From NCBI GenBank assembly GCA_013398295.1, contig VZSF01001374.1, forward strand, positions 338,708 through 402,707: a DNA stretch of 64,000 bases, given 5' to 3'. Made by a program: the position numbers and the translations under genes. This stretch comes from Chionis minor. Lineage: Eukaryota; Chordata; Aves; Charadriiformes; Chionididae. The notes beneath the pieces were generated by a model. That model worked only from the letters and a program-made list of their open reading frames with translations, made no database searches and had not been told where the DNA came from. Below are positions 12,178-24,520 of the stretch, piece after piece; positions within the stretch are counted from its first letter, which is position 1, and the number at the start of each line of letters is the position of its first letter.

Positions 12178-13089
12178 GTACTTTTGTGTGAACTGCCATG
12201 GTCCCTGTCTCCCTCTCTCCCTCCTCCCCTTGTCCTTCTACTTTCCTCTTGAAGGAGGTGTCTAATAACTACTGCTGTTTTGCATTGAAATGAGTTATTT
12301 TCTCAGAAGCTGGGCTGAGCGAGTCCTCCGGCTCCCTATTGTATCTCCTCTAATAGAGTCTTACTGTACTTGATGGGATGTGTTCCGCAGCTGGGGAGAA
12401 TCCCATTGTGGCGGGCGCAGTGCGGTGTCTCCGCATAATAGTGGGACACTGTGAGGCCCCTCTTGAGCGAAGCTTGAGTTGGTCCCAGTATTGCTCAACC
12501 TGTTTTGTTTTGCAGCCATGTGAGGCTGCTAGGAGTACAGCTACCCTCAGATCAAATTCTGGTTGATAAACACATGGAATTTTTCCAGTATAAAATCAGC
12601 ATTTCCCTTTGTGGTGTGGGAAAGAGGGGAGATGTCTCAGCAGCATGTCCATCGGTGGTCACTTCGCAAAGCAAAATGCCTTGCACTTCAGCGTCTGGTG
12701 TCTTGTGTTGCTCCACGCCCTCTCTGGCTGGTTAAGGAGCAGCCTGCTGTGCATCCAGAGGGTCTCCTGGCACAGCTGCTCCGTCTGCCCAGCAAAATGT
12801 GGTGATGCCATAAGTCACAAATCAATGGGAGGAAAAGAACAAGTGTGACTGCAAGCAGTAGCAGAGTGACGGGAAGGCTGGGGTCTGTGCACAAGAGAAA
12901 CTGGGGTGTCCCTCCTGGATGAGTAAGATTCCCTTCCTCCATCCAATTTAATGTTTTATTTGGGTTTCTGTGCCTTTTCCTGGTAATTAGGCATCTTGGT
13001 AAATGGAATTTGCTTGTAAACAGCTTGTTGTACTTGTGGGATTTTCTTTTGTTCTTTTATTTATTTATTGTTTTAAATGGAAGTGTGAG

Positions 13090-13500
13090 TGACAGGCTGA
13101 GCGGCCGCAGAAGGACAATTTGCATGATCTGTTCCATCAAATAGGGTAGAACATGAACTTAACAAGGGATGCTGGCAGCACATTCCCGGCTGAACTTGTC
13201 AAAGGGTCTTGTATTTCCCTGCTGTCAGAGCAAATCTTTTGGCTGATTGCTGGTCCTTGGTAAATGAAATCTGAAAGCACATTGGGGCATTCTGCAGTTC
13301 AGTGACCATTAATGATTGCCATTTGAAGTTCACTAAACTTCCGGTGAATGGATAGCAGCTATATAACCAGCAGGTTGATGGCTGCAGAATAATAATATTT
13401 AAAAAAAAATAATGAAATCCCTATGTACCGTGATGTTCGCTAAAAAGTAGGTTGATCCAGCTGTGCTCCTCCTCTGGGCCTCGGAATGAATGACTTGTGG
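13090..13500. promoter_or_regulatory. candidate conserved noncoding block
   Basis: ORF-poor, AT-rich stretch with a POU octamer-like core (ATTTGCAT at about 13119), ATTAATGATTG at about 13308, and an A-rich run at 13400-13410. It resembles noncoding elements near developmental genes. There is no repeat similarity that I recognise. Confidence 0.3.
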
Positions 13501-16111
13501 CTCTTTCCCATAGTTGGAAGATGTAGCGTGTCAGGAGCTGGGATTCATCGTAACATGGACATCCAGGCAAGTGGCTGTTCTTCAAGATGGGTGTTCACAT
13601 ATTGGGATTCAGCAAATACTGTGATACTAAATTGAGGGCTGGTGAGCATCCATGGAGTACCAAGCACAAGTCTAAAGGCAGGAGGAGGAAAGCACTTCCC
13701 TGCCAGCTCTCTGGAGGGGTCGCAGGCTGAGTGTGTAGGGGTGGAGACATGTGGGTTGGAGCCTGTGTCTTCTTGTCCCCCTCTGCAGACGTGTTACTGG
13801 GAAAGTAAGGCTCCCCAGTCTCCTCCAGATCACGCGGGGAGGGGATGTGTGTTAGAAATGTTCATCTTCCTCCAACCCCTCTAATCCCTTAAAAATCTCA
13901 AGTTTTTCTGACTCTTTAATATCTGATGCCCTGTGGTGGCATCAGGGTGGTTCCAGGGTCCCTGCACCCCTCTGGGAAGTGACTTAGGTTGAAGATAAGG
14001 GCAGAGACCTCTCCTGTCCTGTGGCTAAAGAGCTGCCTCCCCTGGGGCTTGGTTTTAACTCAGAGTGAAGATCTTTCCATGCCCTTCACTGCCCTGCTCT
14101 CTGGGGGTCCTTGTAAGGGAACCACCTGTGTGTCTTCAGGAGAGAGAATTTCCAACCTAGATAAGTAATTCTGGCAAAGCAGTGGGACCCAAAGGGACCT
14201 CAGTCTCTTTTGAGTGAGCTCCTAGTGCGATACAAATAAAGTTGGGCAGGTATCTAGCCCCCCTGCTCTTCATTGCATAGCTCAGGTGGTCCCTTTTCCC
14301 CTCCCTCTGGCATGTTCCTGACTTAGAAATACCTCCTAGGCTGAGTCTGCCTCTGACCTGATCCATGAAGTGAAGGTGTTGGGGACGGAGTTGTGTGAAA
14401 CTGCTAATTTCTAGGTCATAGATAATGTAGAGACTTGAATGTTTTAGATGTCGAGAAAACAGGAGTGTAAATAGCATGTGTGACTGAGAGCAGTTTCCTG
14501 CATCTGCTGTCTGTCCTTTGGGTCTCTACCTGTGAGCAGTGATACCAAGAGGACCCTACTGAGTTAGGGAACTGCTGCTGCAAATACAAGGCAATGCAGG
14601 AGTGGGATTACATACGGAAGAGCGTACGCATGGGGCAGGCGTGTTTGTGTACTTGTGTGTAGTGTGGTAGCAACAAAATATGTTCCAGGTTCCCTCTCCC
14701 CAGGCACGTGTGGCTTCAGCTCCTCCTTCTCTCCTTTTTGTTTCATTTGAAGAAGCAATCCTTGTCTGTGCTGCTTCCACCAGAGAGCAGGGATGTGGGG
14801 ACACTCCACAGCTCAGCAGTCCCTCTTCCCAACGTGGTGAGATGGTCTTTCTCAGGGTTGATTCTCCAATAAGCTCCTTACTTTGTCACTTCTGTGCTGT
14901 AGGAGCAGTTGAGGTGAGCACCCTGTGTCTTCAGGCCTCTTTCAGAGTTTCCAAGACTTGCCTCTTGGGCAAGCTGAAGATGAGAATCTCCGCTGGCTAC
15001 CATGCTTGTGTTGCCCCAGGAAACCTTTCTGGATTAATCTGGCCATGCAAGTGATGGTGAGCTCCACACCTGACTGCTGTGATGGTGGCCACAGCATCTT
15101 GGGATCTGTGAAAAAGCCTTCTGTGGAGGACAAAAGGAGAAAAGCTGCCTGTGCACTTGACTGCGTTTGCTGAAATTTTACCTTGCCCTATGCCCCCCCA
15201 GCCTGCTAATGCATCCCTTCCGTCAAGCCTGATCGGTGTTTGCTGATGTTTTTAATGTCACTGAGCGATCTTGTATCTCTAGTAAACTGTCAGTGTAGAG
15301 CTGACTCGGGGCAGAGAGTTTATCATGTTCTTCACTTCGATTAGCTCAGCCTTGTGGGAGGGCGGCAGAAAGCAGAGGAAGCTTCTTTTGAATGCTGCAA
15401 CATTTCAGATATCCCCCTAAACCATCTTGATAGAGAGCCACCATCCCGGCTGCCGGTTCTCCTTATGTGCCTGTCATGTCGATGCGCAGAGACCCTGTGG
15501 GTTAGGACTGAGGTGCAGAACCTGAGCTACGTAGTTGAAGCTGGATGCTCAGGGTGGAAGTAGCAGAGAGGGCTTGATGTCAGGAGCGAGGGGCAGCAGT
15601 GGAGAAATATGCGCAGAAAGCAGGAGGCTGTGGGTCAAGATTTACGTGAAGAGGAAAGCTGCTGCAGCTAACAAGCTACAACCAAGCTCCTGCCCCAAGA
15701 GTATCCTCATGTAGCCTGGATAAATTCATTACTACTTACTGTAACACAAGCATCAGCTCTCATTTGTGCTCCCTTTGCTCTTTCGGGAGCCTCTGTGGTT
15801 GCAGCTTATTGTTCCAGGTCCTGCTTGAGTTAGCAGCATGGTTGGTCCCATGATGAATCCTCACCCTGCAGGGATGGAGCCAGTGCTGTGTTAGGCTGAG
15901 ACCGTGGTGCCTGCAATCACAGCGTGCCCAGGAACCTGGGAATGGGAAACCTGTCGGGCAGCAGGAATGCCAGCACCGCTGGGTCTGAGAGCATATTATG
16001 GAGGGGAGTATGGTTTGATGGAGGGAGGAGGTGAAAGAAAGAGGGGGCGTGAAACTAGACTTTCTTACAATTAACTTGTGCAAGAAAAATAATAGGAGGA
16101 GGATGAAGGTG

Positions 16112-16505
16112 TCAAAATGGTCAGACCAAAGGTCTAACCCAGATCCTTTCCATGTCAGAGGACAGCAGACAATGCTTGCAGGTGTAACAAGAAGAGCGTG
16201 GTTTGAGTCAGGTTTCTCTGGTTCCCACCAATTGTCTCTTCAAGGACTGAGTTGACAGCTGCCCCTGGACCATTGTGTCTAGCACCCACTGTTTTTGCCA
16301 CATCTGTCTACCAGAAACTTGTACATCCTTTTCTGAATCTGCTCATGCTTTTGGTTTCCACAGCATCCCACAGCAACGAGTTTTGCTATTTAATCATGCA
16401 TTAATTATACTCTGTTTATTCATATGTTATGTGAAGATGCAGGTCCTTTTGTTTCTTTTAAACCTACTGTCGGATCGTTTTCTTGCACCTAGGTCTTACA
16501 TTAAG
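16112..16505 (-). mobile_element. old sauropsid LINE (CR1/L3-type) 3' end, antisense
   Basis: The plus strand opens with 'gtcagaccaaaggtctaaccc', the reverse complement of the 'gacctttggtctgacccagtat' terminus found on old CR1-type LINEs of turtles and birds. Later phrases match the same element in order: 'tttccacagcatcccacagcaacgagtt', 'attaatt...tgttatgtgaagatgcaggtccttttgtttc', 'taaacctactgtcggat', and 'cacctaggtctta'. It is diverged, noncoding and 5'-truncated, and inserted antisense to ERI3. Confidence 0.7.
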
Positions 16506-16795
16506 TGAAAGAACGAATAAGTGTTTCCACTTCTTATCTCTTGTGGTGTTCTTGATCTGAGACCTCTGCTGTACTCTTGCCTAGTTGTCTGTCTTCCAGC
16601 GCAGCATAACTTGTCAGAGGGCTGGCACAAGGGTGCGTGTGGGCTCTGTGACTCTAGAATTGGGTTGTAGAAGCTATTTTTAACACTGTATACAATATCC
16701 TGATCTTCCATTTCTTCTCTGGACTTTACGCAGTTAAAATACAACTGTGGGGTGTTTGGTGAAACCACTAAAGGTTTGTTTTAGTCCTTATTTTT

Positions 16796-16860
16796 CAAAT
16801 ATATATTTTATTTATTTTAAATAAATATTTTATTTTATTTCTTTTTAAAAAAAAAAAGAC
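16796..16860. repeat. AT-rich low-complexity tract with poly-A
   Basis: Alternating runs of A and T (tattttatttattttaaata and similar) end in a run of about 11 A. This is simple-sequence DNA without other visible content. Confidence 0.9.
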
Positions 16861-18239
16861 AATCTTCATACCCTTCACAGAGCTGCCACTTTCTCAGGAC
16901 AGCTGTCCTGGCATGTTTGACCATCTGTGATTTCTGTTCACAGAGGGCAGCATGTCTTTAGATACTGTAGTAGTGGTTGCTTTAGAAGTGACAGAAAACC
17001 GGTCCTAGTTTGACATCCTCCTGAAGTCCAGGAGAGTTTTTATGGAAGGCAAGGGCTGAGTGATGTGTGTGGATGCATGCAACTTTCCTCCTCTGGGCAT
17101 CACAAAAGAGAGTTGGCGGAGCCGTGGGGAGCACAGTGTGACCGCGCTGGGAGTGCCATGGCTTTGTGCAGAGCCAGCCTTTTTCAGGCCCACCATTTAT
17201 TGATCTGTAGATACTCATAGCCTGGAAGCAAACCATTAATACATGCACAAATGTTTTAAGGTCACCCACTCACTTTGTAAAATCTAACAGAGGAAGCATG
17301 TAATAGGAAGTTTTTGTTAATATTTGGCAACTAGAAATAAACACATCCTAAACAAACAAAGATTTGCTAACAGCTTTTCGTCTCTCCTCTGAATTAGTAA
17401 CAGTTCCTTGTGCCTTTGGGGTGGGAGGAGGAGCTCTGAGTGCTTCTTAGCACACTTGGTGCTGAAGTGTCTTGAGTGCTTTGGACAAAGAACATTGAAA
17501 TGGGTGCAACTGAGAAGTGGTTTATTTTTTGGCCCATATGCCTGGAAGTTACTTTCATGAGGTCTTAACTTCTTGAGGGCTTACTCTGTTACCAGTTGCC
17601 TGTTTATTGAGTTACTGGCTGTAGGGAACATAAAATTCCTAGTAAGGTTAGAAATGACGGAGGACTCCTCAGGCAGACTGCTTCATGGCCAAAGCATCAA
17701 GCATGTGAATACATGTTGCCACTTCACTGAGAAGAGCTGCTCGTATTCCCACGGTGCTCAGTGCTTTGCCAGTTTGCACCATGGGTAAGTGCTCTGGGAC
17801 CCTGGCACACCTTCCTTCAGTGGGAGCTGTGCTTTCCTGGGCTCCTCAGCCATGGCTGTGGAGCTCTTGGCTTTGGAAAGTCTCTCTCAGAAGGCAGGAA
17901 TGAGAGACATTGCGAGAGGAAACAAAAGGAAAAGTGTGACTCCAGGGTTAAGGACAGTACGAGTGTCTTTTCCATGGAGATGAGGAAAGAAAAGTGCCTG
18001 TGCAATGGCATTGGTTCATAGTTTGAAGGAAATGGAAGAATTGCTTATAACAGCAAAACAACCATGTTTAATAATTACTTTGTTCTGCATTTGCAGAAAG
18101 GCAGAGGATGCCGTATCGCTGAGCGAGAGGTTTGCTGTTACAACACAGTTTTCTGATAAAGTTAAGTGGTGGCATTTTGCATAGCTGGTTTAGAGGAGTT
18201 TTAAAAGAGCTGGATGGGAAGCCCTGGACTGTTAATAAG

Positions 18240-19335
18240 TCTTTGAACATGAGGGAAGTTCTGGAGGACTGGAAGAAAGCTAATGTTGTACCAGTAATTT
18301 AGAAGGGCAAATGGGATGACCGATGAAGTAATTATAGCCCTATCAGCTTGACATTAATTCTGGGCAAAGTAATGAAAAGCCAGATATCATAGTTGATTAA
18401 TAAAGAATGAAAAGAGGGTAATATAATGCCAATCAATGTGGATTTATGGAAACTAGATCTTTTTCAAACTAACTTGATATTTTTTTTATGAGACTACATG
18501 TTTGGTTGATAAAGGTAACCATGTCAATGTAATATACTTCTGGAAGGCATTTGACTTGGTACCTTATGACATTTTGATTAAGAAACAAGAGTGATACAAA
18601 ATCAACATGGCACACATTACATTGATTAAGAACGAGCAAACTGACAGCTCCTAGCATTTAATTGTAAATGGGTAATCATCATGGAGTGCATGTCTTCCTA
18701 GTGGGGTCCCACAGGGATCTATTTCTCAGACCTCTTGTATTTAACACTTTTATCAATGCCCTGAAAGAAAACACAAAATCATTTTCGATGAAGTGTGCAG
18801 ATACTGCATCCAGGAGGCGGCTGCGGTTGGATTTATAAACAGGCAATGGTGAGTAGGATCGGAGGGGCTGGATCATTTGTTTCTTGGGGACTGGTTTGAC
18901 CGGTATGGGATGCTGGGTCCCATCTCTGCATCGGAAAGGATTCTGGAAACTTGGAAGACTGGAGGAGAACTGCAAGACCCATGGGAACGCTCGCCGTGCA
19001 GTAAAGACCCTGGGCGCCAGTTAGGGAAGTGGAGAGAAGGGTAAGGGAGCCTTGGCTGTAGCCCCTAGGTATCTAAAGGGAGACCCAAAATGTGGCGAGA
19101 GGCTCCTTCAGTCTAGCAGACAAAAACATAAGCAGTTCCAGTGCCTGGAAGCTAAAGCAAGGTAGTTCAGGTGCAGATTTTTACAGTGAGGGTAATTAAC
19201 CATTGGAACAACTTACCGAGGGCTGTGGCGGATTATCCAGATCAGGAGGGAAGGGTTTTTCCTAAAAAGATCAGCTCTGGTTCAAACAGGAATTAATTTG
19301 GGGCAGCCTGGTGGCCTGTGCAGGTCAGGCCAGCC
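18240..19335 (+). mobile_element. degenerate CR1-type LINE (RT and 3' end)
   Basis: The plus strand carries relics of the reverse transcriptase part of a CR1-type non-LTR retrotransposon. Near 18255 it reads LEDWKKANVVPV. A broken version of the 'NYRPISLT' region lies at about 18330-18350, a KAFDLVP-like segment at about 18545, and GVPQGS-like wording around 18700. A damaged active-site box (equivalent of FADD) is at about 18795. Downstream it joins the characteristic 3' UTR: 'gcagatttttacagtgagggtaattaaccattggaacaacttaccgag' around 19170-19220, and 'ggttcaaacaggaattaattt' at about 19279. Many stops and indels show it is long dead. Its divergence suggests an old insertion shared by many sauropsids. 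A stretch at about 18830-19090 is poorly matched and may be rearranged. Confidence 0.8.
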
Positions 19336-19639
19336 GATCGCAGCGGTTTCTTCTGCCGTGATAATCTTTGACTGTCCGTCTCGGCATAGCTCTGGCTGCT
19401 CTGTTCTCTTGCGGTGAGAGCACCCTCAAAGGCTCCTGACTTGAGGGAGCGCAGGTGGCACGAACACCAGGAGGCTGGGAACAGAGGGGACGGCATCCCG
19501 GGGAGCACGGTGCTGCTGGCACGGGCAGGGGAGCCCTCCTGTTCCCGGAGCCGGAGCACGGCAGCCGTCCACGACTTCTCCTTTAAATCTGTCGTGCAGC
19601 TGTCTGAACTCTGAAATTTCTTTCAGTCTCTCCCTCGCC

Positions 19640-19960
19640 TTGTTAACATGTGTTGCCTTTGGGGTAATCAGGGAAAAAATATTATGTCCTTTTACAATTA
19701 CCGGGTTTTGGAATATTAAAATGTCTCTCTGCATCGGCAGTGTTATTTTGATTGGTATTCTAACCTTTGACTAGCCCATAAAGCGAGCCGCTCTTCAAGC
19801 CAATATTGCAGGACTGAAATTTAATTCCGAAATGATTCCAGATAATAGGGAGACAGATAATATATGCATGAAGGATATTATGTTTGGACTAAATGCAGCA
19901 GGGCCAGGGCTTGGGAGTTGAATAATAGCCCAGAGTGAGTTATAATCTGTGGGACAGAAA
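19640..19960. promoter_or_regulatory. candidate conserved noncoding block
   Basis: ORF-poor, AT-rich stretch with dense cores: ggggtaatcagg (about 19660), TTGATTGG (about 19747), AATTTAATTCC (about 19819), cagataat (two copies, about 19840 and 19853) and atatgcatg (about 19861). No transposon similarity is recognised. It lies about 300 bases downstream of the CR1 relic. Confidence 0.35.
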
Positions 19961-21784
19961 TACCTTACTGTCAGGGCCAGGAGAGGAACTCTTAAATCAA
20001 AGGGAGGGAGATGAGGAGGGAGTCGAGGATAGGCATCTCAAAGGGAAAGGGCATCCAGGAGAGGCCTTAAAGGAGCAGCCCTCTCTGTCCCACTGCAGAG
20101 GGACCTGTCATCCCTTTCTTATTTAAGGAGTGCTGAGCAAAAACACATTTCCAAGGAAAACCAACACGCAGACACTTGTGCTGGAAAGAGAGGGGGAGGG
20201 TCTGCAAGTTCTTGACAGGCTTTTCCCTTTCCTCCTCTGGTCTCATTAGAAGGGGATATAAGATGGGTTGATGCATCAGACTTCTTTGCCTTGATTTCTG
20301 TAGAACCTATACCCAGATGGACCGAGGGGTTTGCAGTATGCGCTAAGGTACAGTGCTCACATAATGCGGAGTAACCACTGGGGTTGGTTTTAGTATCCAC
20401 TTTCACATAAAACAAAGAAAGCGGAGGCATGGCGTGTGGGCTGCGTGGCCAGTAGTTATTCAGGGCTCTGCTCTCCCCTTCTCAGCCTGGTGGGCTGGTT
20501 CTCTCCCTCCCTCAGAGCTGCTGCCCAGGATTGTGGCCGGAGACACAGAGTAGGAACATCCTACATGACAGCTAGGTGCAAATTCAGTGCTTTTTAAATA
20601 CTGGAGGCTTTAAGAAGCAACACACACCCCCTCTGGGCTCTCAGCCACAGGGAAAGAAACTTGGGGGTTTTGCTATTTGCTCCTCTGCAAGTGGCACTGT
20701 GTGCTTTGCCGGCAACTTCCCAAGCATGGTACTTTTTGCTCTGTGGTAGCTCAGCCCTGTAACTTTAACCTGCTGGGCAAGGCGCTGGGAGTTGTTCTGT
20801 AGCTCGACTTTGCAGAGCATTGCAGAGTACCATGCCGGCATCTGTCCCGGGAGGAGGGGAGCTGAGCAAGCAGAGATGGAGAATGATCTCTGCTGCTGGG
20901 GTGACACAAACCCATGTCGATATAACAGGCTTTGGCTCAGTGGCACGAGCTTATAGTTTCAAAGTAATGATCCCAGCCTCGCATTTCATTTCCTTTTCTT
21001 GCAGTCTCAGGAGCTGGTCTTGCTACAGCTGAGAGGGACTCTAGATGCAGCCTGGAGGCTTCTCTGGTTTTGGATGACTTGAGCAGTAACATACATGCAC
21101 ATCCCAGGAGGGCAGAAAAAGGCAATGTCTGTCTTTGCCTAAATAAATGGTTTTGTGTGTTTCCCTCTCCTTTGGCTTTTGTCAGTGTTTTGAGGGGGTT
21201 TTTTATTGCATCCCAAAAGCACAGTAGCAATTTTCTGTGGAGCATGTGCCTGTACGATCTGTTCTGGGAGGAGACAGGAAGGATGTGATCCTTAGAGGGT
21301 TAATGTAAGTTCTTGGTCTTGATTCACCAGAAAGTAGCTAAGTTTCCTAGCTTGCGAAATAGCAGATTAGTTTAGTAATTCCTTCTGGCCATAAAATACA
21401 CAACTGTGTGAAAAAGCACCCTTCTTGCTGCCAAACTCATGGCAAGCAGAAGGTTGTGGGCACAGGCAGACAGTTCCTCTCTCACTGCTGTTTCGACTCT
21501 GCTGGGTGGGTAAAGGCCATCTCTGACAAGGTGCTGTTACCTGGAAGCCATTTAGAGCAGCTACACCAGTGCAAAGGGGACGTGTCAGTATGTCGGTCCT
21601 ATTAACAAGAAGCTCTTCCTTCCTTCCCATAGCTATCCTGCATGTGCTTTAGTGTGTGTTCATCTCACGGCATCTCACCATTTAACTTCTCTACCATCAG
21701 GGCTTCTCCTACGCTCCCTTTTGCTAATACATATTAAAATTGCACTAGGTGCATGTTAAAATCTCTCCTCTCTTCATAGGCAAG

Positions 21785-22005
21785 GTGTTTTGGAGCCTAG
21801 TTTTAGCCTTTGGGCAGACCAGTTTTGCATACTGCGCTCGGGGGGGACCTGGCACAGCTGGAGAAAGCCCAGAAGAGAATAGAAGAATCAGAGAGATGGA
21901 AGATGTGACCTCCAGGGGAAGATTTAGGGATCTGGGATGTTCAGCTCAGAGAAGATTAAGCAGAAATAGTTTTTGCAGGAATGAAAGTGCGCAGAGGAAG
22001 GAAAA
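21785..22005 (+). mobile_element. probable CR1 LINE fragment
   Basis: Phrases such as 'accagttttgcatactg', 'acctggcacagctggagaaagcccagaagag', 'gggatgttcagctcagagaagattaag' and 'ggaagatttaggg' follow the order of the CR1 region that reads 'ccagttttgggc..., gacctgctggagcgggtccagagaagg..., ttgttcagcctggagaagagaaggct'. It is highly diverged, in the same orientation as ERI3, and without an ORF. Bounds are approximate. Confidence 0.5.
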
Positions 22006-23259
22006 GTTTATTCTGGGTGGCTGCAGTGGACAGCTCTTAGTCACGTCCTTACCTGCTGCGAGAAGATCAGTAAACAGTCTCTGGGGGTGAGGACAGGCAT
22101 GGAGGACCTTTAGCTCCTGAGATTTTCAGAGTTTAGAAGAATATGGTGGGGATGGTTTGGATGGAGCTGGTTCTGCCTTGCAGCAGATTCTGTGGGTCAT
22201 CACTTCTCTCTTCCTACCCTGTTTGCCATGACACTTCCTGCTGCCTTGCTCTTGGCCGTAGACTGACTGCTTTCCTTGGGACGTGTCACTGAAACTCAGA
22301 GTACCTGAGCAAGGAAAGAAGGGGTGGTTGCCTTGAGTACCACATACAGTCTCCACTCCTCTCCTGATGCTGTCTGCCCAGATCACGATGTTTGTACATC
22401 CCAAGGCAGCCTTTATTATTTGGCAGCACCTTCAGGCTCCAGCAAGGACCAGAGCCTCCTGGTGGCATGGTACAGAGGGCTCTCGGATAAGGCAGGAAGG
22501 TGGTGATTCAAGAGAAACTGAGGAACGCAGTTATCTTACTTGGTCTCATGCAGCCTTCGGGTACTGGACAAAGCAGAGAGTAGAATTTGTTGCTTTTGTG
22601 CTTTTTCTAACCAGTGCAAAAGCTTTGCCTTCTAGATAAAATTGTAAGCAGCAGTTTGCCGAGTGCACTGCACAGGCATCCTTTACCAGTGAGGATGGTG
22701 CTTTACCGAAAGCATCCTTGTCTATGCAAGTGGTTGGAGGCAGGTTGGCATTTGTGGTTCTTCTACATGCACTGTAGCTTGCAGGCGAAAGGCAGCTGCT
22801 CAGACCTTCCATGCTGCTCTTCCTGCTGAGTGCCATATTGCTCGGCTGCACCTTACTGTGCCGGCTCTCCACTTGCTGGAGGATTTGAACATCTGTCCCC
22901 TGCGCCGAGGAGCCTCCTGGTTCCCATCTGGCTGTGTGTGTGCTGCTGCTGAGGTTAAACATACTGCTCAGACCTTTATACCATGAGTCCGGTTGCTGCT
23001 TGCAGGTTGAGGAAGGAGACACGCTGGCTCTCCTGGTCTTGCCTGTTTATGGGACAGTGGGCTGTAGGTGCCAAAGGCAAAGTTCTGGAATGAGAATTTG
23101 AAAGCAAGAAAAATAAGCCACAATGAAATCTAGGCAACTTGTGCTTTTGATAAGAAATCTTTCTGCAATATCAAGGTTCTGCAGGCTGAAGTGGCTTGTT
23201 GGTCCCCACGGTGGGGCTGGTCCTGGTGTGACTGGGACCTGTCAGCCAGGTCTTGCTGG

Positions 23260-23309
23260 ACCTGGGGGTACCGGTGTGTGCAGCACCTGGGGGTACCAGT
23301 GTGTACAGC
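23260..23309. repeat. two-copy 25-bp tandem repeat
   Basis: Two head-to-tail 25-base units (23260-23284 and 23285-23309), each beginning acctgggggtacc and ending acagc or gcagc, differ at 2 positions. This is a minimal minisatellite that may vary in copy number between individuals. Confidence 0.85.
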
Positions 23310-24384
23310 GTGACTGCAGCATGGCTGATGCACCCCATGTTTGCATCCAGACTTGCCCTGTAATATACCCTTGGCACAGCAGCCCAGGAGCAACCCAGGG
23401 AAGCCATAAGCATGATCACAATTAGGCCCTCGATCTCCCAGCGAGCGGGTGTCTGTCTGGCACAGGTCTGGTGGTTCACCTGCACGCGGGACTGCGGCTG
23501 TGCCTGCGAGGCGCCAGCGCTGTTGGCAGAAGCTGTGGGGCCTCCAGTCTCACAGCCCTGCTTATGTGAAGGCGTGGGGCAGCCTGTGTTTTCCCATGTC
23601 TTGTGTACCGTGGTCAGCCAGAGAGGCTGGAGCCTTCTGCGTGCCCTGGGATTGCGAGAGGCATGCCTGACCCTGGCCCTGACACAGCTCCCTGCAGTCG
23701 ATACCAGAGCAAGGCAAGAGGAGAAGGGATTAGAGGCAGGGCATGTTTTACAATAATCCTGCAACGTGTGCTGCATTCCAGGCCGCTAGGAGCTGGGAGG
23801 CGAAGGCGCAATGCGTGAAAGATGGCCTTTCTCAGAGTCCCATGGGTCAGGTGTGGGGCAGAGCATCCCTGCATCCCAGCTTTTCAGCTGGAGCTTTACA
23901 TGGGTAGCAGCACAGCTGCCTAGTTGCTGGGAAAGGAGCTGTGTCCTCTTCTCTCTGCGTTTAAAAAAGGAGTTCCATGTAGAGGAACGAAAATAGACCT
24001 GTGTAGTTCTTCAGGGAGGGACGAGGGGTTAATCAGATTTTCTAGCCTTGGGGATTAAAACATTAACTGGTTTAGTCCTCGTCGTCCTATCAAGCCAGTA
24101 TGGCTACAAGAGGGAGAGTGACTGCCTGCCACCTCCACCAGCAGCGGGCTGGTTTATGGTAGCAATCAGCTTGCCAATAAGCGGAAAGAGCTTTTGTTGT
24201 ATGAGGTGTTTCTGGTGCTCTGTGCTAAGCGTGATGCACTGTCCTGCTGAAAGGGATGGGACTATCTACTGCTGTCTTGGCCCCATTGCACAGAGGCATA
24301 CTGTGGCTTGGTTTTTACTTCTCGTGGGCTTGATTTAAAGCAGCAACAGATGCTGAACTGGGAGACAGGAGGTACGGTAGTGGA

Positions 24385-24520
24385 ATTTGTATATTAATAA
24401 CTTACAGTGCTTCACAGTCGTTAAATTAATTAATTAAATCCCTCAGAACCCCAAGGCTACTAAGCAAGTTGATTTCAGAGTTGGGATTCTAAGTCTCCTG
24501 CTGCCCTTCCCCCATGCTGG
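24385..24520 (+). mobile_element. MIR/CORE-SINE-like relic
   Basis: The order 'ataacttacagtgcttcacagtcgttaaattaattaatt', 'cctcagaaccccaagg' and 'tttcagagttgggattctaagtctcctgctg' follows the conserved core and tail of MIR-type CORE-SINEs (agcgctttacaaa..ttaattaa; cctcacaacaccc; agagctgggattagaac..tctcctgac). It is diverged and fragmentary, with approximate bounds. Confidence 0.45.

Noticed and set aside
13501..13570. A pyrimidine-AG stretch followed by open sequence that might be an alternative exon.
   Set aside because: The ERI3 protein is contiguous between 12177 and 54866, and the translation of this stretch matches nothing known. No strong donor.
23227..23241. A CDWDL reading (TGT GAC TGG GAC CTG).
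   Set aside because: It lies downstream of the exon that must follow this motif and is part of a local repeat-like GC-rich stretch. No splice sites or continuing homology.
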